A stretch of 64,000 nt of DNA from NCBI GenBank assembly GCA_019454045.1, contig SKCR01023322.1:22061-86060 (forward strand). Reading direction: 5' to 3'. The stretch is from Zanthoxylum bungeanum (lineage: Eukaryota; Streptophyta; Magnoliopsida; Sapindales; Rutaceae). Every line of letters starts with the position of its first letter. The first letter of the stretch is position 1. Both the position numbers and the translations under genes were made by a program. Shown in pieces: positions 46,319-58,358 of the stretch. The notes below the pieces were generated by a model. The model ran no database searches, was not told the origin of the DNA, and saw nothing but the letters and a program-made list of their open reading frames with translations.

Positions 46319-47480
46319 ATATGTAACTGGAAAAATCAATAGCTATCAATAAGTCTACAAAAGACAAATTGTATAACGATCAATAAATGATCTTGTTCAA
46401 GTGATATACCAAGTATCCACTCGTTGTTATATTGTACAGTAGTACCAATAAACACAAGTCCTTGAATTTACGACTAAGGTTTCTTATGATAAGTAAATAA
46501 ATATTCCCGGAGAGCCAGGGGGTCCGGAATAACCACTTAAATCTCTGACCAATTAGGCTCTTATCGTTTTTTTGACAGAATATCCTTTAAACACTTCCTC
46601 AATAGAATATCTTAGGCATTCAAACTTAGTATTACACTTTTAATTTCATAATACAATGTGTGTATATGTGTATAAATCAATCAAGCTTGGACGGAATTAC
46701 TTGTGTAAATTTAAACTTTTAATTCTCAACCAAGTATGCAACACACAATTAAATTTCAACTTTATCACTATGTGTATGCTTGTGATAATTGAACACCCTA
46801 ATATTAACTTAAATATACTACCAAGTTTATTATAATACATTGTATGATTTCACTAAGTTAATATTATGATAATTTAAGTTATTCTAAGTCTATTTCAATT
46901 TAGAAACAATTCCAGGATCAATTCATTAGTGTCGTGTTCGTAACTTCGTTCAAACGAAACTATCTAGTGAGTTCACGTTCGTGTAGCATTCGAAAATACG
47001 TTCGAACGAAGTGTTCTAGAGAGTTCACGTTTGTGTAGCATTCGAGAACGCGTTCGAACGAAATATTCCAGAAGGTTTACGTTCTTGTATCATTTAAACG
47101 AAATGTTCCAGAGGGTTTGCGTTCTTGTAGCGTTCGAACGAAATGTTCCAGAGGGTTTGCGTTCTTGTAGCGTTCAAACTAAATGTTCCAGAGGGTTTGC
47201 GTTCTTGTATCGTTCGAACGAAATATTCCAGAGGGTTTGCATTCATGATGCGTTTGAAGACGCGTTTGAACGTTCTTAGGCAGAAGACTTGCGTTCAAGT
47301 TGCGTTTGAATATGCATTCAAACGTTTTTACGAAAATTCAAAATTTTGCCTACGCATTTGTCGGGCGTTTGAACCCCCTTGCGTATTTTTCATGCACAGA
47401 AACTATTTTCCATAAATTTTTCTTATTAATACATGCGAATTTTCATCTAACAACACTAAAAATTAATAAGTTCTTAAGAT
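46319..47480 (-). other. 5' leader of element E
   Basis: Minus-strand untranslated sequence between E's 5' LTR and its gag start codon (46318-46320). It is AT-rich except for the minisatellite at 46930-47240. No canonical tRNA-iMet binding site is seen next to the LTR; instead the first bases read ATCTTAAGAAC, similar to GTCTTAAAAAA in the same place in C. Confidence 0.7.
46930..47240. repeat. 40-bp minisatellite in the leader of E
   Basis: Four contiguous 40-bp units at 47081-47120, 47121-47160, 47161-47200 and 47201-47240, each of the form GTTCTTGTAG-CGTTCGAACG-AAATGTTCCA-GAGGGTTTGC. They are preceded by longer ~52-bp units (46979-47030 and 47029-47080) and a degenerate first copy. Most units carry the palindrome CGTTCGAACG. 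The plus-strand ORFs across it are repeat artefacts. Confidence 0.93.
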
Positions 47481-48086
47481 TATTGGGGAATTAGAGTGTT
47501 ATTAAACAAATTCAACATGCATCATAACAAATCAAATCAGAACAGAAACATCATACAAATATTGAATCATAAACCCTAAACCTTAGAGAATAAGAAAAAC
47601 ATGGACAATGACGAAAATTTGTAGAACTTTAAACCCAAATCGAGTTGCCTCTGTCCTTAAGAACTTATTAGCCCCGCCTCGGTGCTCTAACGGATTTTGT
47701 GGCTAATGTCATCCCAATATAACTTGGAGTCCTCTTGTTCAAAGGGCACTCCTTAACAAGATCTAGAACTAGGACAATGATGGAATCTCTCTATTGACTC
47801 TAAAACACAAAGATGTGACACAAGACTTTATGAATTTTCTGGATCTATTGAATGAACGTGAAGGCCCCTTTAAATAGACATGGAAGGGTGCCTTTGAGGG
47901 CACCATTTGGTTTGGGGTGTAACCCTCCTAAGGGTTATACCCCTTCCTTAATCTCATTGGAACTTATAAGTGTGTTCTTTCAATTAGAGGACATGTCCCT
48001 ACATGTAAGTGCTTTTCTCATAGAGCACTACCCAAGAGACATGACCCTCCTTACATCCATACTCTATATTTAGAGAATTTAGGACA
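47481..48086 (-). repeat. 5' LTR of element E (606 bp)
   Basis: Aligns with the 3' LTR pieces 23046-23146 and 29943-30420. Here the sequence GAATCATAAACCCTAAACCTTAG (47563-47585) is uninterrupted and shows the ancestral site into which C inserted in the other LTR. Confidence 0.82.
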
Positions 48087-48240
48087 ATTCTTTAGCAAGC
48101 TAATATATCAAAGTTTTCTATAAATGGCAATATTTTCTCCTCCAAATAAGTATGAAGCTATCTTTAACTTTTCACTACTAACATTAAGAAAATTGGTGAA
48201 CACTGATATCCATTAAGTTAAACTCTAATGAAAACTTGAG

Positions 48241-49200
48241 TGATGAATGGTTAATATATTTATATTTATCGCTCATTTATCATATATTTTGTTGGTTAAA
48301 TTGAATATTGTGAATATTGTGAATTGTTTTCTATGTATTTTATAGGTTTGGATTCCAATCGAATGCATCCGATAAAGATTCAACAACTACGAGATTCATA
48401 TAGTGGCATGAAACAAATTTGTTGCCACAAAAGTATGGCACGACACACACCAGTTTGTGGCATGAAACAAACCCGTTTTCTGACACATTGAGAATTCTTC
48501 AATTTTAAAAAGGAAAGTCCCCAACAACCATTATAAAAAGGTTAATTCATCCATAACTTAATGGATCCGACTTTTGAGAATAGAAAATAAGAAAGAACAC
48601 TCAGAATAAGGTGAGAACATCAAATTCAATTGAGAATTGAAGATTAAAATGGAGAATTTTCATCACGAGTTTTTCTTCTATTTTACTCTTTTTAGTTATT
48701 AAGAATTATTATTGTGTAATAATGAATATTTTACTTATTAAGTATGATTAGAAACTAATTCGTGGAACTTTGTACGATTTTTAATTTTAAATACATCTTT
48801 GAATACATTGAGTTTTTATTATTATATTGTTTATTATTCTATATACTTAATGTTTTTTATTACTTGGCCAACAATTGGATAGTTGTGGTAAACCCTAAAA
48901 AACTTGTAAAATTGAGTTTTAGTTTATTCTTGAGAATTAATTACACGTGATTTTATTTGTGAAATAGATTTCTATACAGGATATGAATATGTCTGTAGGA
49001 CATGCATAATCATAAGTAGTACTTATTTTTAATGAGTTTGGCTCATATTAATTATTATAGAAATACAGGTAACTGAATTAAGTTAGACATTTCTAATTGA
49101 CCGTTGAAAGAGGTTTATAACTAAATATGTATTCTAAGTTAACATAGTTAATGCCTAAATTAGCATCATTGTGTCATCTATGTTAACGAGTATGAACCAA
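48241..49200 (+). repeat. Degenerate Athila-like LTR remnant
   Basis: From TGATGAATGGTTAATATATT the sequence parallels the start of F's LTR (TGATGAGCGGAAAATATATC, then TTTGTT…GG). It later has LTR-like stretches but no PBS, coding region or clear end. The rest of 48087-49540 is AT-rich with no gene. Right border approximate. Confidence 0.35.
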
Positions 49201-50500
49201 TTCATGTATAAACATTATTGGGTACTATCAATGATCAACAAGAAAGCCAAGATAATAAATGAAAAAGCGATAAGATGAATGAAGATAATAAATAGTCATT
49301 AGAATAAAATAATTTTTATGAAACTAAATTGCATTGCCTATATAACTTGAAAGAAAAAAATGTATTCCAGAACAATACATTATATCCATTAATTAGTAAG
49401 AATATATGTATTAAGAATGTAAACCATGCCACTATTAACATTAAATTTTAATGATTTCACTGTGGTTAAAATTCCACATAAAAACCATATAATTAAAATC
49501 TAACAAAAAATTTATCAGCTAAGTAACGAATAAATAATTAGGTTACCTCGCAAAAACACTCTATAATGCCAAGTGTCATTAATAAGTGTGCCGTGATGAT
49601 CAAATTATTGGGGTTTTCGCTGCGCAAGCGTGGTTTAGGCGAAATCACAATTTTAAAATTTTTAAACTTATTAAATAAATTATCCGATAATCGATATTAA
49701 TAATTTTTGCATATTTCATCAAACGTCAAATATATTCAAACCTATGAACAACTAATGGTTCTCGATCTCCACGCCCTATGAATCGTTTAAACATAATCCC
49801 ATGAACAAAATCCTTCCTACACTTTTAATCCTCAAAGATCAAACTACATAAGTGGTCAATAACAGTATGAATCTACCCTAATAACAAAATAAGGAAATGA
49901 AAAACAAGATCAGAGGCGAATGGGTACTTTGAAGATCGTTGAGAGCTCCTTCAACTGGCAAACACGATAGAGTTTTTGTGAATGAAGCAAATGAGCCTCT
50001 CAAACCTCACTTATGCCCGCTTCTCTATTTGGTGCCTCATTTTCCCGCCTAAAGCCACCTCGGAACACTCACTGAGGCTATAGTAGCGAGAAGATGTGGA
50101 CCCTAAACCTTTGAGGCCTATCTAGGGAAACCCAACTGGGTTTTACGCTTAAAGAGGGACTAACCCCATTGTCGCCTAGAGACAATCCACCTTCCAAAGA
50201 TACAACTATGTCGCTTGGGAAAGATTGAATTTCCATACTGGAACTATGGTCAAAGACGTCTGTGTTCTTCAAACGACAATGAGTGATACCAGTTTGGCTT
50301 AGACGACACGAGAAATAGTCTATCTCCCCAGTCGACGCGGTAACATACTACTTGACTTCCAATAATTCTAGGGGATCGAGAGGCACCCTCCGTTCGTACC
50401 ATCTCCTCCAAACTATATGAGATTTCTATCACTATTCCCCATCAACTCGAAAGGTTATTCGATGATATCAGAACTTTCTTCTAGTCCAAAAGCTTCGAAA
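49201..50500. other. No gene recognised
   Basis: AT-rich to about 49900, then mixed composition. Two short minus ORFs (50078-50272, 50250-50432) overlap in different frames and resemble no family I know. They may be inside the LTR that ends at 52199. Confidence 0.4.
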
Positions 50501-50519
50501 TGACCATCATGTATACTTC

Positions 50520-51185
50520 AGACAACATAGAAAACTCTCATGTACCTTTTTCAGGTCTAGTCGACTGAAGATTATCTTGGACCTTCATCTGGTGCAGTCG
50601 ATGGGAACGCCCCCTCGTCAGGTTAGGTTGCAGACCTGGACATTTATATAGTCCAGACGACATAGAAAACTCGTCTGGACCTTTTTCAAGTCTAATCGAC
50701 TGGAGGTTGTCATGGACCTTCATCTAATCAAGTCGACGAGAACATCCCCCACAGACCCTCATTGAGTCAGGTTGAAGACCTGGACCTTCATCTGGTACAG
50801 ATAACGTAGAAGACTCCATTTGACCTTCTTCAAGTCTAGTCGAATAAAGATTATCCTAGATCTTCATCTGGTCTAGTCGAAGAGAACATTCCCCACGGAC
50901 TCTCGTCAGGTTAAATTGAAGACTTGGACCTTCATCTGGTACAGACAACATAGAAGACTCCCCTGGACCTTCTTCAGGTCTAATCGACTGGAGATTGTCT
51001 TAGACCTTCATCTGGTTCAATCGTATGAGCATTCCTCACAGATCCTCGTTGGGTCAGGTTGAAGACTTGGACTTTCATCAGGACCAGAGGACAATGAATA
51101 CTCCCCTAGACCTTCTTCAGGTCTGGTCGACTAGAGATTATCCTGGAACTTCATCTGGTCTAGTCAACAGGACAATCTCTAAAAC
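50520..51185. repeat. Five ~143-bp tandem repeats
   Basis: The landmark GACAACATAGAAGACTC (variants) recurs at 50521, 50656, 50800, 50944 and 51087, that is, at 135, 144, 144 and 143 bases. Each unit also has CTGGACCTTCATCTGGT and CAGGTCTAGTCGACTGGAGA-like words. Lies inside an LTR-like region that continues to 52199. Confidence 0.9.
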
Positions 51186-52199
51186 CTTCATCAGATCAAA
51201 GGATCTAGCAAACTTTCATCAACCTTGAATACTCCTGGACTTTCGACCGGTCCAATCGATGTAGCATGACCTTCGTCAAGTCTAAGCACCATCAGTATTC
51301 CAAACATATTTGATCTCATATGACATACATGTAAAATACTCTCAAAGTCAAAGACTCATTGACTTAAAGAGTATACCCAATGGTCATTGTATCTCATTCC
51401 CTCATGCAATATTTGTATGGGAGTAAGCTTCGTGGCCTTCACCTAGCCCAGAGCAGCGTCATTGGTTGCCCAAAACAAGACTCAATTAGCATAAGGCTAC
51501 CAACATCCCTCAATCTACATACATGATTCCTCTGCAGAACCTGTGAGCCCATAAGCCCCAAATGACCTAAAGACTTCCAAGAGCCCATACGACTTATAAA
51601 GGTTTCAGCAGACTTCAATTATGATACTTTATGTCTCATTAAACATTATCGGGCCAGTCTATGCACTAGTTCAGCATTAATAAGGAAACTAAGTATTTGG
51701 ATCAAGACTTCACACCTACAAACACGATGGTATAATCTAAATACCAGAGAGATTACATATAATCTCGGATATCTAGGCACTCTTGATTGAACCATGATTC
51801 AACTATTTTTTTCTGAATAGGCTTGGGAAATGAATCTTCTAAAGAATCCAAATCCGACTTGAAGGCTACCTCACGACCTATAAAATGAGAGGGGGTCTAA
51901 GGGGATGAAACACACAAGCTTTGGCACTCATACTCGAGTTGTCAAAGTATTCAATACCTCATATAAACACTAGCCTACCACCCTCATAGTAATCTATGAA
52001 GATCAAAGTAACCCTAAATATTATTATTCCCTCTCTTTTTGCTCGTCTACATCACTGACTTGAGCGTCCGAGTGCCTTAGGCATCCATCATACCGGTGGG
52101 TAGAAACTTTGCACTCACTATACCTTTATTTTACAGGATAATTGGAGCCTCTAACATACAAATTCTCGATTGTAGACCGAAGGCAAAATTCATCGTCTA
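51186..52199 (+). repeat. 3' part of a Tat-like gypsy LTR, plus orientation
   Basis: A TATA box TATAAAA at 51879-51885 is followed by LTR-type leader words, including CATCACTGACTTGAGCGTC near 52053 (I recall this in gypsy LTRs), and an end at GTCTACA (52199). No PBS follows, so this is a solo or truncated LTR. Its left end was not found but it probably includes the 143-bp repeats. Bases 52200-52695 are AT-rich with no gene. Confidence 0.55.
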
Positions 52200-52702
52200 C
52201 AAAAAGAAATAATTTTTATAATTAAATAACATTAAAGATTGCATTTAATCTCCAAATCTTCTTTAATTTTCTTGGTTCTTGATTGTTTTTTTCGCAATGC
52301 TCTATTTGGTGTTCTGGGGCTGTTTGTGTTGTTGATAATGGCTAAGGATTTCAAGTTATTTGAATGAAATAAAATAATTTGCCTTAAATACTAAAATGAG
52401 CGTCACTTTAGGGATTTTTTGGTCATTTGATAATTTAGTTTTAATTCAATTAAAAAGTTTGACAAAAAGTATGACACATGACAAGTTATTTAACATATAT
52501 TACAACTAATATATATTAAATCATTAGCCATCACTTTACACATGTGTAAATTATAATAATGATAATAATCTCATTCATTAATTGAATCAGTCATTACTAA
52601 TTTTACAAATGTCAAGCTACCATTTGCTGATTAATGTGTATCTAATCTAATTATGTATCAAATATAAATACACATTTGCCCATTCTTCATTTTTAGGATG
52701 AG

Positions 52703-53373
52703 TCATGCCTTGCATCCTGGAGAACTAACTAACCCATAAACAAGCAGTTCCCATTTTTCTTCCCTCATTGCCATGACTTGAGACCCAGTAAATTCTGCCA
52801 CAAAGTCGGCCAGAGCTTGCCCCTTGATTAACACTCGGGGCTGGTGGGATACATCATACTCACTAAGCTTTATGGACCATTTTACAAGACAACCCGAGGT
52901 CTCTGGTCTATGCAATATTTGCGGGTGGTCGGTATATACCCCGATGGGTTGTGTCTGGAAGTACGAGAGCAACTTTCTTGCTACAATAAATAAGGACAAT
53001 GCCACCAGTTAATGGGTCGGGTATCAGGTTTCTGTATCTAACAGGGCATTGTTAGTGTAATACACCAACCTTTGAATTTTATCTACTTCTTGCACCAAAA
53101 TTGAACTTACAATATATTCAAAAACAACTAAGTACATAAATAACATCTCACCCGGAATTGGCTTTGTCATAAGTGGGGGTCAGGTCAGATATCCTTTAAG
53201 CTATTGGAATGTCTGCTCTCACTTGCTTGTCCAGCTGACTTCCTTCTTCGCTTTCTTGATCAGTTGGAAGAAGATATGAAACTTATCCGTGGCTTTGGAG
53301 ATAAACCGATTAAGCGTTGCCACTCAACTAGTCAAACTCTGCACCTCATTCACTGTTCTCGGTGGTTTCAGAT
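52703..53373 (-). pseudogene. Element H RNase H and RT C-terminal remnant
   Basis: Open from 53005 to 52703, with KLLSYFQTQPIGVYTDHPQ, LVKWSIKLSEYDV and GQALADFVAEF, the connection and start of RNase H of Tat-type gypsy elements. 53010-53373 carries earlier RT-connection sequence in broken frames. Continues at 55260 across insertion G. Confidence 0.85.
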
Positions 53374-53378
53374 CTAGC

Positions 53379-55254
53379 TGACCGGCGTGATCACACACGT
53401 ATAATGCAAGCGCACGTATCGCTCAAGTAGTATAAAATGTATCGATCCCACGAGGACTTAATACCTAAGCTATTAATTTGTAAAGCCAAATATTTACGAG
53501 TATCTAATAGATTGGTTGTTTGATTAGATGGTGGCTTTAAACTAAAACAAGTAAATAAAATAGCGCGAAAGTGAATTAAAGGTAAAATCAATATTATAAA
53601 ACTATCTAGAGTTGTGAATTCTTCCAATATCTTTTAAAGATGAAGTGATTATCTCATGTTTGTGCATTATATTGGTTTATTAACCTGGAACACGAATTTA
53701 TGCAAAAGCCTCTTCTGATGGTCAGATGAAAATACCCAGTATAACCCAATTAATCATATTCCTTTTGTCAACCAAGTTATCTGAATTCATTAAGATTAAG
53801 TTCCAATTATGGCTACCCCCGCCCGACAGGTATATTCCTATCCTGTAAGGAAATCTATTAAGGGTTATCTATCTTTAAAGGAGATCGTGGGCTATTGAGT
53901 CTAAGGCTGAAACCTAAAATCTATTTTCCAAGTTCATTTTAAGTTTACCAAATTAATCTTATTAATGGCCAGTTAACAAGAAGTATTAAGTTTAAGGCTC
54001 AATAAATAAACATTTACATTACCCAAACTGTAAAATAATCTCTTATAAACTGGTGATATTGGAATTCATCACAACCCCAGATAACTGGTTTAGTTACAAC
54101 ACATATCTAGGACTAGTAAAAGCTTAAATAAAGTAAATAACATAAAGTAAAAGCTGGAAATTAAAAAGTAAATAAAACAATAAAGAAAATATTGGGGTTA
54201 GATGATCCACTTTTATTACTTCTATTTTAGATATCTCCCTTATTATAATATATTAACTTTGCGTGATAATTACCAACCGATCATAAAAGCGGTATTCTGA
54301 TTAAGTCAAATTTATAATTCATTCTAACCGACCATAAATGTGGTATCCAATTTAGTCAGGTTAAAATCAATTTAATTAAGTCCAACCGACCATAAAGACG
54401 GTATCTCATTAAGTCAGGTTTTAAATAATTTATATATTATAATTAAGGGAGATTAATCTAAATACTAGTAATAAAAGCTTGACCTTTAACCCCAGCAGAG
54501 AGTAGTTACCTCCTCATGCTGAACAGTAAAAATAAACACTGAAAAGTAAAGAAAAGAAAGAACTATTAAATAAAATTAAATACAGAAAGCTGTAAATAAA
54601 CAAACAAGATACAATCTTTTTAGTATTCTTAAGGAATCCCCCAGAAGAATGTATGATTTTGCAAATGAAATTGTCCTGAATTTATAGGCACCAATGGGTC
54701 TCGCGCATCGCGACGCGCTGAAGATTTACGCCACGTGGCGCGAGCTTCACGGAGATAGTGACACGTGGCGTCGGCAGCGTCGGCATATGAATTATTGGAT
54801 CGGCATCACGACGCCGAATGCTCTGCGCGTCACGATGCTGATGTCAGCAATGACGTGTTCTGTCGACAGCATGGGATGATGACACGTGTTCGGCGTATAT
54901 TAGCACGATTGCTGTGATTGTGATACGTGGCAGACGCATGTTAGCAAGTGCGCATGTTAGCAAGTTTCTCTGATTTTGACACATGTCCGGCGCACGTTAG
55001 CGGCGTACGATAGCAGGCGGCGCATTTTAGCAACGGGGATTATAAAAAATGGCACAATTTAGCAGGAAATTTATATTTTTGCCATTTTTATCCGTTTTTC
55101 GATATTTTAGCCCCGAATTGCTTATAGAGAGTGCTGTTATTTTATTTATCTACAAAATAACACAAAACACATCAAAATATTAACAAAAATCAAGAAACTA
55201 TACAAAATATTAAGTCAAATGAGTGGGAAATAGTGATCTATTTACCACTCATCA
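53379..55254 (-). mobile_element. Solo LTR G of the F (Athila-like) family (1876 bp)
   Basis: The minus strand starts TGATGAGTGGTAAATAG and ends CACGCCGGTCA, like the LTRs of F. The flanks are a perfect 5-bp duplication CTAGC (53374-53378 and 55255-55259), with no internal sequence, so it is a clean solo LTR inserted in H. The array of CCGACCATAAA words near 54280-54400 is the counterpart of F's repeats. The segment 54690-55030 is GC-rich and has no counterpart in F's LTR. Confidence 0.95.
54690..55030. promoter_or_regulatory. GC-rich block with three CACGTG boxes inside solo LTR G
   Basis: CACGTG occurs at 54732-54737, 54762-54767 and 54883-54888, with further ACGTG cores near 54853 and 54925, and repeated GTTAGCAAGT / CGCATGTTAGCA words. 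CACGTG is the G-box bound by plant bZIP and bHLH factors. The ORF at 54694-54879 is not supported. Confidence 0.55.
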
Positions 55255-55259
55255 CTAGC

Positions 55260-55960
55260 ACGACCATGATCTTTTGCGAAAATACCTCGATGCCCCTTGC
55301 ACTGACCATATACCTTAAAAATTTCCCCCAAAGGCACATTTTACTGGGTTCAGCTTTATTTTTTACTTCCTTTAGAGCTCAAAGGTGCCTTTGAGGTCTT
55401 TCAAATGGTCTTCAGGTTTTATAGTCATTGTGATCATGTCATCGACATAAACCTGTATTGTCTTGCCGATGAGTGGCTTGAAGACCATATTTAACCTCTT
55501 ATACGTAGCCCCATCATTTTTCAATCCAAAGGACAACACCTTGTAGTAGTACAGCCCTTGGTCCGTGATGAAGGCATTTTTTTTCTCATCCACGGGATAC
55601 ATCCCGATCTGATTGTAACTTAAGAAGACGTCCATAAAACTGAGTAGCATATGGCAGGCCTTCGAATCCACCAGCTGGTCTACCTTAACGAGTGAGAAGC
55701 TATCTTTTGGGCAAGTTTTGTTTAGATCAGAGAAATCCACACACATCATACATTTGTCATTGGTCTTCTTCACCAAGATCACATTTGATTCCCATTCCAG
55801 GTACTTGACCTCTTTGATAAACCCAACCTTCATCAATTTTTCAACCTCCGCGTGGATAGCCTTATAACGCTCTTAGTTGAAAATCCTTCTCTTCTGCTTC
55901 ACCGACTTATGAGCACGATCTATAGCCAGACGGTGACTGAAAACACATGGATCAATCTCG
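55260..55960 (-). pseudogene. Element H reverse transcriptase
   Basis: Gypsy RT, open from 55836 to 55372: VGFIKEVKYLEWESNVILVKK, the MCVDFSDLNKTCPKDSF block (CVDFRDLN type), LLSFMDVFLSYNQI, ITDQGLYYYKVLSFGLKN and the catalytic YVDDM. SFMD has replaced the usual LD/MD catalytic context but the Asp remains. It is truncated on the C-terminal side by the frame change at 55372 and then by solo LTR G. Confidence 0.92.
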
Positions 55961-55968
55961 GGTATGTC

Positions 55969-56700
55969 CTAGTGACCCCATGTAAAAATATTTACGTACT
56001 TGTTCAAAAAACCCAATAGCCGCTCCTTTAGACTTGACTTCAGTCTGACCCCGACCTTAACTACCTTCCTGGGGCCAAAAAGCTCCACCGGCTTCAATTC
56101 CTCGCCTTGGGGGTCAATTAACTCAACTTCTTCTGCTTTTTCCTCTCTTTCCATGCTTTTCACCAGGACTTCTTCAATGTAGAATGTTTCTTTTGAAACA
56201 GTTGTAAAATAACTTATTGCCACCTTCTAGCTCCCACAGACTACCTCGACTCCTTCTCTAGTTGGGAACTTCAATTTCAAGTGATAACTTGACATAACAG
56301 CCCTTGACTTCATCATTAAAGGCCTTCCTAAAATCACCCGATAGCAGCTCAAGCAATCCACTACAATGAAAGCCAACATAATGATCCAAGTATATGGGAC
56401 TGTCCCAATGGTTATTGTAAGCTGCACCCGACCCAATGGAACAACAGTTGCCCCTCCAAACCAATACAATGGAGTTGCGTCCTGAAGCGAAGTGGTGAAC
56501 TCCAAGCCCAATCTATCCAAGGCTTCTATGGATATGATATTTATTGCTCTTTCGGGGTCCACTAAGATTACACACCCTGAGCGTCTTCTTCAGTAAACAT
56601 TATTGGCACCGGCCTTGTTTTTTGTATCCTCAAGCTCTCATCTGTAGCCATTACCTCGATACTGCTAATCCAACAATAATTCTTTCTTGCCCTGCTTGAA
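55969..56700 (-). pseudogene. Element H protease and protease-RT spacer
   Basis: 56562-56227 is the retropepsin-like region, with NIISIEALDRLGL, PLYWFGGATVVPLG and VILGRPLMMKSRAVMSSYHL. The active-site block, normally VDxGSSAD, reads VDPERAI, so the Ser/Gly positions are lost. 56223-55969 is the spacer leading to RT. Both are open, but in different frames. Confidence 0.85.
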
Positions 56701-58335
56701 TCTCTAGCCAACGTCATTCCCCCAGCTATTCTGAACATTGGTTTTGCTCTCTTTTATTGCCTGATCCTCATTGCATTGTGATCGATACTCCTTCAAGTAG
56801 TTATTCCTCACCAGGTCATCCACATATTCCTGCAAGTCTGTGCATCTCTCTATGGTATACCCTCATACATTATGATGCGTACGGTATGCCTTGTTGTCCT
56901 TCTTCTCAACCGAGAATCTCCTCGAATCGAGCTTAGTCAGTAGGCCTTTATCCTAAATCTCTCGAGCTATTTGTGTCAACGATCTATTAAAGACAGTGTA
57001 CGTCGTTCCTCCAGCAACATGAGCGACCTTGACCGGGTGCCCCCTCTCGGGCGTTGGATTACCCTGGGTTATTGGCCTAAACTCCATTTGCCTTGGGATT
57101 CATCCTCTCTAACTTCTGCCAACATCACGCCGATTCTCTTGCCTTAACATTTTTGGTACCGGAGCGGCCCCTCCTCGGGCTATCATCTCATACTCTTTCA
57201 GAAGCAAAAAATTCCTTGTCTATTCCAGGGTCGCGACATAGTTCGTTACCTCCCGGATCCTTAGGTGGGACGATAATTTCCCGACCATTAGAGCTTCTTT
57301 AAAATTCTCCACGCCTCTAAGGACTCATACGCCCCGCCTTCTAGTACCAAGTTGTGGTATCTGTCGATGAAGCTCTTCAGGGCTCGTCATCTCTCTGCTT
57401 CATCATCCTTAATGACCTAACCATTTTCATTGGTACGCAAGCTTCTTTAAAATGGCGCACGAATGATTTTCTCAACTGTGAAAAACTGCTGATGTTCCCT
57501 GGAGTTAGATTTCTGAACCACAAGCTGACCGACCCCCCCCCAAGTTAAAGGGAACACATTGCAGACGGCCTCTCCGACCATGCCTTGGATTTCCATGAGC
57601 AGAATAAATTTCTTGATATGGGACCTAGGGTCTGAGTTACCCTTGAAATGTCCATTGCAGGCAAAATGAATCTTCTTGTCAATTCCTCCCTCATTACTTC
57701 TTTAGTAAAGAGGGATGTCACCTCCGTATCTCACTTATCCTGAGTACCACCCTACGTGTTCTCCTCTTATTTCTTCATTTCTTTCTGAAACTGTTCCCTC
57801 ATATGGCTTTCTCCATTCCCCTCTTCTCGACCGAAGGATCATTCATACTCGTCTCTCCGAGCGTGATATCTCTCATTCTTGGCCGCTTTATGCCCTCGTT
57901 CCGTAAACTTCCTTAACTCATTTTCCCTAAGATACGAGCTGTTACCAGAAGACTCTGGGGTTTGTCTACCATCCTCCTCCTCTCATTGCTCTTCTGCAAG
58001 TGAGACATTGGCCCCACCGACCTTACCTTACGAGCATGTCTTCTCCCCATTTCTCAATTTCCCTCCATATCAGCTACCCTCTTTCCGTTAGAAATCGTTT
58101 TCCTCATATTAGGGCCTCATCGATCTTGTCCTGTTGTCCCCTTTTCCAAATTTTTGATTTTCTCCATCATAGCCCTCATAAGGGCTTGAATTGTCTCTCT
58201 TTCCTTTCGCGCATTCTCTCTTTCTACTCGCAGATTCTCTTCCATATTTTCCAACCACTCCACCGTTAAAAGACTCCAAAGCTCTATGGTTATTGTCCCA
58301 TGACATCGTCTTAGTGTGTTTGTTGCTTTTCGTAC
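56701..58335 (-). pseudogene. Element H gag remnant
   Basis: No long ORF remains, but minus-strand translation of pieces is recognisable. Near 57380-57560 lies the gag core (LWFRNLTPGNISSFSQLRKS), and near 56800-56960 a Tat-type TIERCTDLQEYVDDLVRN block with a degenerate zinc knuckle. The plus-strand ORFs listed in this stretch (57093-58269) are shadows. Confidence 0.75.
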
Positions 58336-58340
58336 TATAT

Positions 58341-58358
58341 CCTCACAACGGCGCCAAT
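58341..58358 (-). other. Primer-binding site of element H
   Basis: Minus-strand ATTGGCGCCGTTGTGAGG follows the LTR end GTCGTCAACA directly, a variant of the TGGCGCC-type site of Tat/Athila elements. Confidence 0.8.

Larger units (their letters stand above)
23046..48086 (-). mobile_element. Copia element E, broken by three nested insertions
   Basis: A minus-strand copia element reconstructed from five pieces: 3' LTR 23046-23146 plus 29943-30420; 3' internal end 30421-30479; coding region 32345-36768; 5' leader 46319-47480; and 5' LTR 47481-48086. The intruders are C (23147-29937), D (30480-32339) and F (36769-46313). Support comes from the matching LTR pair, a polypurine tract at 30421, the gag start codon lying just across F, and flanks ACTCT (23041-23045) and ATTCT (48087-48091), which match at 4 of 5 positions as an aged duplication. 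Coding parts are heavily frameshifted, so E is the oldest element of the nest. Confidence 0.82.

Noticed and set aside
47031..47494. Plus-strand ORFs with repeated MFQRVCVL-like units
   Set aside because: The repeats are the 40-bp minisatellite read in different frames; 40 is not a multiple of three and no other coding evidence exists.
54694..54879. 61-aa plus-strand ORF in solo LTR G
   Set aside because: It is caused by the GC-rich block having few stops; no similarity to anything known.
57093..58269. Several plus-strand ORFs in the gag region of H
   Set aside because: They are antisense shadows of a recognisable minus-strand gag core.
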